Assembly (NCBI RefSeq): GCF_000092045.1 | Contig: NC_007766.1 | Coordinates: 62,001-126,000 of the forward strand | Direction of reading: 5' to 3' | From: Rhizobium etli CFN 42 | GTDB lineage: Bacteria; Pseudomonadota; Alphaproteobacteria; Rhizobiales; Rhizobiaceae | Length of the DNA: 64,000 nucleotides | In this document: positions 42,037 to 50,836 of the stretch, in pieces | Layout of the letters: every line of letters begins with the position of its first letter | How positions within the stretch are numbered: the stretch's first letter is position 1 | Notes under the pieces: generated by a model | The model's database searches: none | What the model was told of the DNA's origin: nothing | What the model saw: the letters and a program-made list of their open reading frames with translations, nothing else | Program-made: the position numbers and the translations under genes

Positions 42037-45000
42037 TCATGGCTGAACGGGATCAAGAACGCTTGGAAGTCGCAAACACCGTTCGAACAGAGATCGGCAT
42101 TGAGAATGTTTTGTCGGCTAGGCAGGCTCGCTCCTTCGTCCGATGCCTGCAGACCGCTTGGGAGGTGCCGCTGATCCAATGGGGCGCCAATGAGTCGCTG
42201 CTTGAACTCGCCGATGCACGCCGTCTTCTGCACGTCGCGGAGATCTATCGCGAAGTCGAGGGCGCGGACTCCGAAGCCGCTATCGAATGTTATAGGCGGG
42301 CCGGTGAGCTGCTTGAATGGCTTTCTAGAGCCAAAGACCGGACCCGGACGACCGCACCCATCGAACTGTTCGCAGCGGCGGCTTATCAGTTGGGCGGTCT
42401 TCCAGCGATGGCAAGTGGTCTCATGGGCGAAGTCGAGATGCTGGACGATGGTACGCGGCTATATGGGGCCTTTTTGCGAGCCGACTTCGACAGCGTCCTT
42501 GAAGCCGTTGCAGCCTTCTGGGCTCGTCATCCTGACTTGACCGATCAAGAGGCACCGCGACGACTGCTAGACGCCGAGAGCGACGGTGGGGTGTCATGGT
42601 ATTTCACGGTCGAACTGGTCCGAGTTCTCGGTCTTTTCGCAGATACTCTTCGACGGGGGCAGAACGAAAGATTGGATCGGGCGATACAAAAGCTCGATGC
42701 CTTGGAACGGATGGCAACGCGCACCTTCAGTGAGGACAGTTCGCTTCTGATCACGCTTCTCCGGGCGGTGGCGAACGGCTACGTGCAGGCTTCGATCCAT
42801 CGGCCGATCGTGGAATTATCGGCGCTCAACCCGGGCAAAAGTCGACGTCTCACCCGATTTGCACGCGGGCAATTCAGTCGCGGGCGCGGCATTTTGTGGA
42901 CGTCGCAACGGGCTGGGCTTGACCGTCTTTTGAGCGAATCCTCCTTCGCTCTCTGCACACCGACCGGATCCGGCAAGACGCTTGTTGCTAATCTCGCGCT
43001 GGTGAAGGAACTGCTGCTCCCTACAGGTCTAGAAAGGTCACCACTTGCGCTTTATCTCGTTCCATCGCGCGCATTGGCAGGTGAAGTCGAAGGGAAACTT
43101 AAGAGCGAACTCGGTGAAGACTTGACGATCACCGGGCTTTACGGCGGGACGGACTGGGGAATTACCGACTATTGGCTGCAAGCTGAAACGCCGACGGTCC
43201 TGATCGCCACTGTCGAGAAGGCCGAGGCGCTCATGCGTTACGTCGGCCCTCTTCTGCTTGCACGCTTGCGGCTCTTGATCGTCGATGAGGCACACCAAGT
43301 TGTTGCCGTGGATGATGACCGGACCAAAGCTGACCTCGCTGAACACGGGAATCGAGCAATTCGTCTGGAAAGCTTTGTTTCTAGGCTGCTGGCTCGGGCA
43401 CCCGAAATTGTCCGCATCGCGTTGACAGCTGTCGCCGGAGGGGCAGCACCTCCGGTCGCGAAGTGGATCGAAAAACGGGACGACGCGTCGGCGATCGGCA
43501 CGCGGTATCGCAGCACACGCCAGCTGATTGGCGTCTTAGAAACGACGCCAAAGGCGTCCGACCGCGTCTCGCTCGAAATCCTGAATGGCCGGCGGCTGTT
43601 CGTGCGGGACCGAGACCAACCGGTCTATCTACCTTTGCGCACGCCGGTCATGCCGGAGCTACCAAATCAGTGGCAACAAAGCGTTTTTCGATTTAATGAG
43701 TTGGCAGTGCTTTGGACGGCGCTACACCTTCTTGAAACCGAGCGGCGCATCTTGATTTCGGTCCTGCAGGAGCCGGAACAGACGATGCGATGGTATCGGA
43801 AAGCTTTGGAGCTTGAGGAGTGGTCCAGCATTCCACCCTTCAAGGTCCCTGAAGGATCCTTGGGGGAAGTCTTTCAGGAAGCGCGCAACGCGACGATAGA
43901 TTATTGTGGCGAAGATTCACACGAGCTGGCCCTTCTCGATCGCGGTATCGCGACAAATCACGGGCAGATGCCCCAGCGTCTTCGCCGTCTCATGGTCGAA
44001 GTGATCGACAAGCGGATTTGCCCTATCACCGTGGCGACAGCGACCCTCACGGAGGGCGTCAATCTCCCGTTTGACATCATTTTGCTGACGTCTCTGCGGA
44101 GGGAGTCTTTCGATGTCGTCAATGATACGCGCGAGATCACGCCACTCTCGGTCGCTGAATTCCGCAACCTTGCGGGGCGCGCTGGAAGACCCGGTGCCTC
44201 GAGTGGTCTTGAAGGAATGACGCTTGTGGCGGTCCCTCAGGCGAATTCAAGTCAGAGGGCGTCTGCTCGGTCGACGCAGGACCGTCAGCGTCGACAGATG
44301 CAAAGAGACTACGACAATCTGTTGTTGAAAGTTGTAAGAGAAGAGCGGCAAGATGGTTCAGTTCAAAGTCCACTAGCACTCCTGCTTAACGCGATCGCGC
44401 AACGCGCTGCATCGATCGGCGTTCGCCCGTCCGACTTCCTAGATTGGCTCGATAGGATAACACCGGCAGCGATCAGTCCAAGCGCCGGCGTGGCAGCGAC
44501 GACGCCGGCAGCCCGGCTGGCTGATAGTCTCGATGAGTTGGACGGCTTCCTTTTGACTGCGCTTGAAGAGCTTGATCTCGGAGATGGACGAGAACTCGAT
44601 GGTGCCGCAGCAGAAGCCTTTTTGGTCAGCCTTTGGCAACGCACGTTCACCAAGGTTGCTGCCAGTCAGGAGCAGTGGATGGAAGATGCATTCATCAGGC
44701 GCGGAAGAGCGATCGTAGAGACGATCTATCCCGACCCTGAAGAGCGCGAGCGCCTCTACCAGTATGGATTTACGCCGCACGTGGGCCGTCGTTTTGCGGC
44801 TGTCGCAGATGAGATCGAGAGAATCCTATCCGAAGCAACCGATTATGGAAATTTCAACGATGAAGCTCGACTTCAGGTGTTCAAAGACATCGGTGAGCTG
44901 ATCGAAAACGACCGCGGATATGGCTTCCGTGTAAGGCAAACGCAGACGGATCAAAGGTTGCTTGCAAACTGGAATGGCGTTTTGGCTTGGTGGATGAGAT

Positions 45001-45656
45001 CTGGCGTCGCGGCTGCACCTAATGCTGATGCACTGCGGGCTTGGCAGCGTTTCGTATCTGATAACCTCGAGTTCCGGCTTGGCACGGTTATCGGAGCAGT
45101 TGTCGCCCAGACCTGGTCCAACGGCGCTGACGATGGCGCAGAGGTCCCCACACTGGAGGACTGGCGCGAGACGACGGGCCTACCATGGTGTGCGTTTTGG
45201 GCTCGGGAACTCCTGAGATGGGGGACGCTCGACCCGTTTGTGGCTTTTAGTCTCGCTCAAGGCATCGCAAAGACGCGAGAGCAAGCAGCGAATAGAAGAG
45301 CGGAATTCAATGCATGGCTTTCTGCCGAAGGGTATGACGTCGACGCAGAAAACAAGATTGACCCGCAGCTCTTTTTGAAATGGGAGAGCAGTCTCCCAGG
45401 CCGTTTTGAGGATGTGTTCGAGGAATTGCCGGACGCCGCGACCTTGCTCGGAACCGACGGCCGGAAACGCCGCTACCCGGTCATTCCTGTCGACACCGAG
45501 GGAGCAGTGGAATGGCTCGATCCGGCCGGCTTCCGGCTAGCCCGCACAGAAAATGACGGTGGCGATCTCACTGCTCATACTCAAAAGGATGATTTCGAAC
45601 TTCTGGTTGACAAGCGAGAAGTCGCCGTTTCTCGCGTTTTCACAGCCCGTCGATAG
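42033..45656 (+). CDS. hamB: Hachiman defence helicase HamB
   Basis: 1207 residues, ATGA overlap with hamA. Superfamily 2 helicase: Walker A TPTGSGKT (Lys315), DEAH box at 418-421 (LLIVDEAHQV), ATATLTEGVNLPFD, and motif VI FRNLAGRAGRPG near 710. About 280 residues precede the helicase core and about 480 follow it, as in long HamB proteins. Known role of the family: sensing of foreign or damaged DNA and release of HamA nuclease activity. All motif residues look intact, so the pair should be active. Confidence 0.9.
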   Translation: MIMAERDQERLEVANTVRTEIGIENVLSARQARSFVRCLQTAWEVPLIQWGANESLLELADARRLLHVAEIYREVEGADSEAAIECYRRAGELLEWLSRAKDRTRTTAPIELFAAAAYQLGGLPAMASGLMGEVEMLDDGTRLYGAFLRADFDSVLEAVAAFWARHPDLTDQEAPRRLLDAESDGGVSWYFTVELVRVLGLFADTLRRGQNERLDRAIQKLDALERMATRTFSEDSSLLITLLRAVANGYVQASIHRPIVELSALNPGKSRRLTRFARGQFSRGRGILWTSQRAGLDRLLSESSFALCTPTGSGKTLVANLALVKELLLPTGLERSPLALYLVPSRALAGEVEGKLKSELGEDLTITGLYGGTDWGITDYWLQAETPTVLIATVEKAEALMRYVGPLLLARLRLLIVDEAHQVVAVDDDRTKADLAEHGNRAIRLESFVSRLLARAPEIVRIALTAVAGGAAPPVAKWIEKRDDASAIGTRYRSTRQLIGVLETTPKASDRVSLEILNGRRLFVRDRDQPVYLPLRTPVMPELPNQWQQSVFRFNELAVLWTALHLLETERRILISVLQEPEQTMRWYRKALELEEWSSIPPFKVPEGSLGEVFQEARNATIDYCGEDSHELALLDRGIATNHGQMPQRLRRLMVEVIDKRICPITVATATLTEGVNLPFDIILLTSLRRESFDVVNDTREITPLSVAEFRNLAGRAGRPGASSGLEGMTLVAVPQANSSQRASARSTQDRQRRQMQRDYDNLLLKVVREERQDGSVQSPLALLLNAIAQRAASIGVRPSDFLDWLDRITPAAISPSAGVAATTPAARLADSLDELDGFLLTALEELDLGDGRELDGAAAEAFLVSLWQRTFTKVAASQEQWMEDAFIRRGRAIVETIYPDPEERERLYQYGFTPHVGRRFAAVADEIERILSEATDYGNFNDEARLQVFKDIGELIENDRGYGFRVRQTQTDQRLLANWNGVLAWWMRSGVAAAPNADALRAWQRFVSDNLEFRLGTVIGAVVAQTWSNGADDGAEVPTLEDWRETTGLPWCAFWARELLRWGTLDPFVAFSLAQGIAKTREQAANRRAEFNAWLSAEGYDVDAENKIDPQLFLKWESSLPGRFEDVFEELPDAATLLGTDGRKRRYPVIPVDTEGAVEWLDPAGFRLARTENDGGDLTAHTQKDDFELLVDKREVAVSRVFTARR

Positions 45657-45763
45657 CAGTGCCGCCGAGGAATTGCGACGATGAACGACGGTGCGTCCTT
45701 GCTAGCAACATTTTCATCGGGAGAGGGGACAGCTTGGGCAAACCGATAGGTACTTCTAATAAC

Positions 45764-45788
45764 AACGAGGGCTGCGGCGGCCCTCGTT
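45764..45788 (+). terminator. Hairpin downstream of hamB
   Basis: AACGAGGGC (45764-45772) pairs perfectly with GCCCTCGTT (45780-45788), 7-base loop. It is about 110 bases after the hamB stop. No strong T-run follows, so terminator function is probable only from position. Confidence 0.45.
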
Positions 45789-45812
45789 GATGTCCTCTTT
45801 CGACGGCTGCGA

Positions 45813-46110
45813 TTATTTCGTGGCCTGATCGTACATGCGATGCAACATCCTGTCGCGAATGCGTTCCTGGCGTGCAGCGATCTCCGCGTTCAGTCTGACG
45901 GCTTCCGCCAGTCGTTCCCTCGGCTGATGTTGAGACACGATGAGCGCGAGATAGAGGTCAGCAACTGGCGTCGCAGCAGCATCCCGAACAGGTCGCGCGG
46001 CTCGTCAGGGTCGGCGAGCAGATCGAGGTTCTCGAAAAAGGTAGTTGCCTAGCCGCCCGGCCCGGACGAACCGCAGCGCGGAAAAATCCTCTATCAAAAA
46101 ACCGATGGGA
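45813..46110 (-). pseudogene. Decayed coding remnant with frameshifts, unknown family
   Basis: Three short stretches in different minus-strand frames seem to belong to one former protein: IEDFSALRFVRAGRLGNY, then NLDLLADPDEPRDLFGMLL, then VADLYLALIVSQHQ continuing to RIRDRMLHRMYDQATK and a TAA at 45813. Family not recognised. It suggests that the space between the Hachiman pair and the next cassette is a scar of an older insertion. Limits are approximate. The remaining bases of 45657-46306 hold the hairpin above and the upstream region of the peptide gene. Confidence 0.4.
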
Positions 46111-46216
46111 TGGCAGCGAGGCCGGTTATCGCGACACTTCGGAGCCGAGGTCACCAATTCGGTAAAGGCAAATAGCTCATGTAATCGGATAGCTTTCCGG
46201 TGCTGCAAGATATTGG

Positions 46217-46233
46217 TTTAATTGGTAATTAAA
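46217..46233. promoter_or_regulatory. AT-rich inverted repeat upstream of the peptide gene
   Basis: TTTAATT-GGT-AATTAAA is a perfect 7-bp inverted repeat, 73 bases before the start of the peptide gene. It lies in an AT-rich stretch that could hold the promoter. A repressor site is possible, but no regulator gene is adjacent. Confidence 0.35.
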
Positions 46234-46306
46234 TTTTCGCGCGATGATTGCACGGTATGTTTTATTGAAGTAATTTGTAGAAGTTAAACTCAAGGAGGCT
46301 AACCCT

Positions 46307-46510
46307 ATGTCTGGCAATTTGACAGTACAGGTGCCCAAGGGGACTAAGGTGAACGTTGAAGAGGTTGATAGCCTCGTAGATGATGATCCTCGTGTTCCAA
46401 ATGATAGAAATGTCATCATCTCTACGGATAAAGAACTCAAGATCGCGATTAAGCGATCTGATGATAATGTTACTACCGCGCGAGCTTCCGTCGTTCTGAT
46501 GTGCGGCTGA
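46307..46510 (+). CDS. Small peptide ending in Cys-Gly; candidate RiPP precursor (67 aa)
   Basis: A very strong AAGGAGG ribosome site precedes MSGNLTVQVPKGTK. The peptide has an acidic middle (EEVDSLVDDDPRV), a lysine-containing stretch (STDKELKIAIKR) and ends TTARASVVLMCG with a single Cys as penultimate residue. No signal peptide or membrane helix. The next gene, 29 bases downstream, encodes a PqqD-like/PqqC-like fusion, so a leader-core peptide modified at its C-terminal end is a reasonable hypothesis. Base composition (about 44% GC over 46321-46440 by hand count) is far below the neighbouring hamB gene. It could instead be a small stress or partner protein. Confidence 0.6.
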   Translation: MSGNLTVQVPKGTKVNVEEVDSLVDDDPRVPNDRNVIISTDKELKIAIKRSDDNVTTARASVVLMCG

Positions 46511-46526
46511 AAAAAGCGTTTTTTTT
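46510..46526 (+). terminator. A6-GCG-T8 element between peptide and enzyme genes
   Basis: Directly after the peptide stop codon there is a run of six A, GCG and eight T (46519-46526). It could form a weak hairpin with a U-tract, giving partial termination or polymerase slippage, so that more peptide message than enzyme message is made. The enzyme ribosome site GGGAGA follows immediately. Confidence 0.35.
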
Positions 46527-46539
46527 GGGAGATTGTGCA

Positions 46540-47535
46540 ATGCTGAATATTGAGAGACCTAGACTTCGGCATTGCACACTTATCGATGAGCCAACATCCA
46601 ACAAGACAGTGCTTGTTGTCGGTAAAGACTATTTTGTGCTTGAAAGAACTGATGGGCATCGAGATGATCTCCTAAAGCTGAAAAGCCTTTTGGACGGCCG
46701 CCATACTCTAGCGCAGATTCAGCAAAAGACAGGAATCTCGCTCGCCGACATCGAGCAGGTTGTTAAAGAGTTCCAAGGAGCTGGGCTCCTTCAAGTTCGC
46801 TCAGACGCGCCCTGGATTTCAGTGCCCGAATTCCTGGAAAAAATTGAAGCCACTTCTATCATGTGGCGTCGTCAGATCGGCCTCCACCGGATTTTTGCTG
46901 GGCTGACGAAAGGAGACTATCGACGGGAGGTCTTCCTGGGACTTCTAATTGAAACATATCATTATGTGTATCTGCTCCCGCGGACACTGCTTTCCCTATC
47001 TCAGCTTATGAGACCTACGCGGTTCCAAGGTGTAGTCGCTGAATACGCGCACGAAGAAATGGATCACTACATTGCCTATCGGGAGGCTCTGTCCACTGTA
47101 GCGGAAATAGGGAACTCTCTGTCGACATCTCATCCAACGGTTGGGACCTTGTCTCTGATTAGAAACTTTGAGTCTATTGGGCGAAAGAGCGATCTTTCCT
47201 TGGTCTGTTGCTTGCAGTTGATTGAAGCAAGAAAGGCCGAGGTTTCCGAAGCGGAGAGCAACTTGCGATCTATCGCAGATCGTTACAAATTGCCCGAGCT
47301 TGTGGAGGCTTTCATTGATCATATGAAGGCAGACATTGATCTGGGTCATTCGAACCTGCTGTCCGATGCATTGCAGGGAACAGAACATATCGATGCCGCT
47401 GCAGCACACGATGCTGTTAATGATATGCATGACATCAAACATTGCTTCGATGCATTTCATGAAAGCGTGCTGGGATATTATAGAGATATATCTAACTATA
47501 TCCCTCGACCGAAAGTTGACTATTTTGCCCTCTAA
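46540..47535 (+). CDS. PqqD-like/PqqC-like (haem-oxygenase-fold) fusion enzyme (331 aa)
   Basis: Start at ATG 46540 after GGGAGA. Residues about 20-90 look like a PqqD-type winged helix (KTVLVVGKDYFVLERTDGHR, LKSLLDGRHTLAQIQQKTGI, then a second helix pair). Residues about 110-320 look like the PqqC/TenA-like haem-oxygenase fold, with candidate metal or substrate residues in FLGLLIETYHYVYLLPR, AEYAHEEMDHYIAYRE and NDMHDIKHCFDAFHES. PqqD-type domains bind precursor peptides, and PqqC-like folds can be cofactor-free or di-iron oxidases. Fused to one another beside a small peptide gene they suggest a peptide-modifying oxidase. Similar AT-rich composition to the peptide gene. Confidence 0.75.
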   Translation: MLNIERPRLRHCTLIDEPTSNKTVLVVGKDYFVLERTDGHRDDLLKLKSLLDGRHTLAQIQQKTGISLADIEQVVKEFQGAGLLQVRSDAPWISVPEFLEKIEATSIMWRRQIGLHRIFAGLTKGDYRREVFLGLLIETYHYVYLLPRTLLSLSQLMRPTRFQGVVAEYAHEEMDHYIAYREALSTVAEIGNSLSTSHPTVGTLSLIRNFESIGRKSDLSLVCCLQLIEARKAEVSEAESNLRSIADRYKLPELVEAFIDHMKADIDLGHSNLLSDALQGTEHIDAAAAHDAVNDMHDIKHCFDAFHESVLGYYRDISNYIPRPKVDYFAL

Positions 47536-47772
47536 GCTTTCTATACGCGCGGAGCCGAAAGTTGCGCCCCAATGCGGCTCTCTAACTTCGCGCGGAGTAG
47601 GCTTATATTCTGTGCATTTTTGGTTTGTTGCCGATCTCTGCGTTTTGCGTGCGGTCATGCTTTAGCGTTTCCTGAATATGTCCAATCGGATTGGACGCGA
47701 TAAGCTCCATTCGGGAAGAGGTTGCGCAAGGCGAATAAAAGCTTGCTTCACCGGCCGACAATGACTGCTTCT

Positions 47773-49848
47773 CTATCCAACTTCGCGCTGGGTCTCATCG
47801 AATAGGCCAGCGGCGCGCACCTTGGCAACACTCTCCAGCCCATGCTTCGCTTGCTTGATTGAAGGACGCCGGCTCCAACCGCCTGCCGCATAGTTGGCGA
47901 GTGTTATGCAGATGCTGGCGAGCTTGTAATGAAGCACCCCGCTGCGTTGCCCGGCCTCAGCTGTCGCCACCCATACCGCTGACGGGACACGCATACATTC
48001 TTCGATCCGATCATAGTCAGCGGCCTGCAGAGTCGGTCCGTGCCGTTCAGCCACGGAGCCGGCCGCGTTTGGCGAGGTGCCGTCCAGCTCCGCCGGGAGC
48101 GGATCCGTCAGCGTCGGCAGGTGATTGCGGACTTCGACCCAGCAGTCTTCCTTCTTGAACCACTCAGTCGGATTGCGACTACCGACACTGGCGCGTAGCG
48201 CCTGATCGATCAGCGGCGCCCAGATTGAGATGAGTGTTTCCATCTCCATCGAGAGCCTTTGTTGGCGCCACACCAAGTCGAAATCGATACGGCCGCCCGT
48301 TCGTTCGCCCAGCGCGGCGATCAGGTACGCAACAATATTGGCGCCGTACGCCGGAAACTTCATCGTTCGGACTAATCGCTCAGTTGTACGATAGAGGATA
48401 GTGAGCGCAATCAGACGACGGAACCAGGCAGCGTCCGGAGGCGGAGCCGTCTGCTCCTTACGCCGTTGCATGAACGCCTGGAAGTTCTTCTGGCCGCCAA
48501 AAGCGACGCGCCAAGGGAAGCCGTCCCATGCCGACAGATAACGCGCGAGGTCGAGCTTGCCGAAACGTCGAGCCTTTGGCGTCTGCTCCCGGAAGGCGCG
48601 CTGCTCGGTGGTGCGGTAAGAAGCTTTTTGCTCGGCGGCAAGCCATGATCCGCGCGCGCGCTCATAGAACCAGCGCCCGCGCCCGTTTTCGAGCCACGCG
48701 TTGTTGGCCAGCGTCTCTACCTCGCGATGGAACGGATCGTTGGCCGAGAAGTCGGCCTGCTGCACAGTATTCTGCCGGTTGGCAGCGCGAGAGATCGAGG
48801 AAACCATTTGCTCCAGATCCCCCTCTGTCACGCGGATAATCTTGACCGGTACCTCCACTGCGCCAAGTGCGACGCTTTCCTTGCGCCGGGCGCGGTGCAG
48901 CGACGCTGTCGTCTGTCCCCCGTTAACGATCTGCAGGCCCCGCAGGCCGGTCAGGTACACCGCGCCGCCTTCATGCTCGAGCCGCACTTCGTCCGCCGTT
49001 GCGACCACGCCGTTGTTGAAGGCGAGGAACATCTCCGGCTGTTCGACCAGCGTGCGGCGCAGCTCGGCATTCACCGACTTGCGCCCGGAAAGTCCGAGAA
49101 ATGCGCGAACATTCAGCTCAAGGAGATGCGTGCCGTACCGATCATAGATGCGCGATAGCGCCTCACCCGGGAAAGCTGCAAGGAACGCCTCGTAGTGCCC
49201 TGCGCCGGAAGCCACCGGCAAACAGGCGATGCGGTGGCCGGCAAAAGCGACAAGGTCAACGTCGATATCAGCGCGGGTCTGACCTTCTCCAAGAACCCTG
49301 TGTAGCCGGACGATGTCATAGAGTTCGATCTCGACTGTCTTTCCATGGCTGTCGACCGCCGCCGGCAGCGTGCCACCGGCGATGCAGTCGGTCAGCACGA
49401 CGATCCGGAAGCGATCGATGCGCTCGCCGAGCGCTGCCACGCGGCGCGCCAAGTCCCCGGCTTCTGTATTGGACGGCTCAATGCGATCCGCCAGACCACC
49501 AATGCAGGCGGCTACATACGTCCCGGCCCTTTCTGCGGTCTTCAGCAGGTCCGAGGCGGGAACCCGACGCGGCGGCACGTCGCCAGAGTAATGCGTTGCG
49601 AAGAGCGTCAGCTGGCCAGCGTCCTCATCAATGGCATACCCGCTGATCCGGAAGGGTGACCGGCCGACCTTTCCCTCCTGAGGAAGATCAAAGGCCGCCT
49701 CGAAGTGACCGATCTCCTCCAGCTCATCGATGACGATGCGTGTGAAAAGCGCTTCCGTCGACGGGATATCTATTGTTGGATCGTCACGCGCCTCATCCAC
49801 CTCGGCCGCCAGCGCTCGAGCGAATTCCGACGTCCCATCCTCACTCAT
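47773..49848 (-). CDS. AIPR-family abortive-infection-type protein (691 aa)
   Basis: The AIPR core runs from about 245 to 560, recognised by LLELNVRAFLGLSGRKSVN, FLAFNNGVVATAD (about 274-286) and GLQIVNGGQTTASLHRAR, then SISRAANRQNTVQQADFSAN. The N-terminal 240 residues may be a nuclease-like or adaptor region. Last gene of the four-gene minus-strand operon, overlapping the PD-(D/E)XK gene by 8 bases. In related systems AIPR proteins accompany Z1 and MutL/MORC ATPases; the family name comes from phage abortive infection. Confidence 0.9.
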   Translation of the reverse strand: MSEDGTSEFARALAAEVDEARDDPTIDIPSTEALFTRIVIDELEEIGHFEAAFDLPQEGKVGRSPFRISGYAIDEDAGQLTLFATHYSGDVPPRRVPASDLLKTAERAGTYVAACIGGLADRIEPSNTEAGDLARRVAALGERIDRFRIVVLTDCIAGGTLPAAVDSHGKTVEIELYDIVRLHRVLGEGQTRADIDVDLVAFAGHRIACLPVASGAGHYEAFLAAFPGEALSRIYDRYGTHLLELNVRAFLGLSGRKSVNAELRRTLVEQPEMFLAFNNGVVATADEVRLEHEGGAVYLTGLRGLQIVNGGQTTASLHRARRKESVALGAVEVPVKIIRVTEGDLEQMVSSISRAANRQNTVQQADFSANDPFHREVETLANNAWLENGRGRWFYERARGSWLAAEQKASYRTTEQRAFREQTPKARRFGKLDLARYLSAWDGFPWRVAFGGQKNFQAFMQRRKEQTAPPPDAAWFRRLIALTILYRTTERLVRTMKFPAYGANIVAYLIAALGERTGGRIDFDLVWRQQRLSMEMETLISIWAPLIDQALRASVGSRNPTEWFKKEDCWVEVRNHLPTLTDPLPAELDGTSPNAAGSVAERHGPTLQAADYDRIEECMRVPSAVWVATAEAGQRSGVLHYKLASICITLANYAAGGWSRRPSIKQAKHGLESVAKVRAAGLFDETQREVG

Positions 49849-50836
49849 CGCCCGTCCCCCCGAACGTATTCAATACCGCCGCCGCATCGACGGCAAAGCT
49901 GACGAGCGCGCGCACGTCGATCTGATAGGTCGCTTCCGCGATCCCGAGCGCTACATCGCTCCTTCGAAGCCGCGGGAAACCATCGTGGACCGCGTAACAA
50001 TCCATGCCTACGCAAGCAACCCGCGGCCCGGAGATCGTATCGCCCCGGGGTGCAAGGCCGCGACGCAAAAGCGCGTTGCGAAACGTGCCACGCGCCCGCT
50101 CGCCATTTAGCCGCTGTTCAATCCGTGCGGCGATCTGGCCGAGGGTCTCGCCGGCAACCGACTCCACCAGACGGACGTGCGCAACGTGAAGGGAAACAAG
50201 GCCGGCGTCGTCAAGCTGATCGAGTGTCGAAATATGGAGTCGGCGCGCCGCGCCCAGCGCAGTCTTGACCTCAAGGCCATGACTGAAGAGCACGAAATCA
50301 TGTAGCCCGTCATCGGGAGCCTTCCACGCGGCGACCGCTTCAGTGTTTTCGTCCAGCATCCGATCGAGGACGAGGAGTTCACCGATCAGCCCGACTATCT
50401 CGTTTCTCGACAGACCAGGGGTCTGATCGCGCAGAAACGCGCGCCACGCAGCGAGACGGGCGGCGAAGACTGTGACCAATTCAGTTTCGCCTTCATCCTC
50501 AGCGCGTAGGACCGAGCGGACGCAGTCGCTGCAGATCTCGGCGAAAAGATCACGTCGGGAGGTCTCTTCGAGTGAAAGAACCAGCAGGAGGCCGGCGGGA
50601 TCAGCGGCTCGGGATAGCCTCAGGCCTGCGGTCTCGAAAGAAGTAATGGAATTGCCAGCGCCACCCGGCAACGCAACGAGACATGGCGCGCCGTCAGCTT
50701 CCCGCAGACCCGCGCGGAGATCGAGCTGCACCGGGCGAGAAAGCCGTCGGCTGCGATACAGCCGGTCCCCCCGGGCTACGGCAGCCAACTCGTCCCATTC
50801 CTTCAGTAACGCCGCCGCGTCAGGAGTGACGCTCAT
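49841..50836 (-). CDS. PD-(D/E)XK motif protein of the Z1 system (331 aa)
   Basis: Start at ATG 50836, which overlaps the Z1 stop by ATGA; a longer frame to 50875 is less likely. The nuclease motif set is visible: Glu153 in VGLIGELLVLDRML, Asp180 in GLHDFVLFSHG, and Glu189-x-Lys191 in GLEVKTALGAAR. This is the known PD-(D/E)XK partner (DUF4420-like) of Z1 operons. Probably the DNA-cleaving subunit. All catalytic residues are present. Confidence 0.88.
   Translation of the reverse strand: MSVTPDAAALLKEWDELAAVARGDRLYRSRRLSRPVQLDLRAGLREADGAPCLVALPGGAGNSITSFETAGLRLSRAADPAGLLLVLSLEETSRRDLFAEICSDCVRSVLRAEDEGETELVTVFAARLAAWRAFLRDQTPGLSRNEIVGLIGELLVLDRMLDENTEAVAAWKAPDDGLHDFVLFSHGLEVKTALGAARRLHISTLDQLDDAGLVSLHVAHVRLVESVAGETLGQIAARIEQRLNGERARGTFRNALLRRGLAPRGDTISGPRVACVGMDCYAVHDGFPRLRRSDVALGIAEATYQIDVRALVSFAVDAAAVLNTFGGTGDE

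Noticed and set aside
47681..47695. TCCAATCGGATTGGA palindrome after the PqqC-like gene
   Set aside because: Single short palindrome with no neighbouring regulator or second copy seen; insufficient support.
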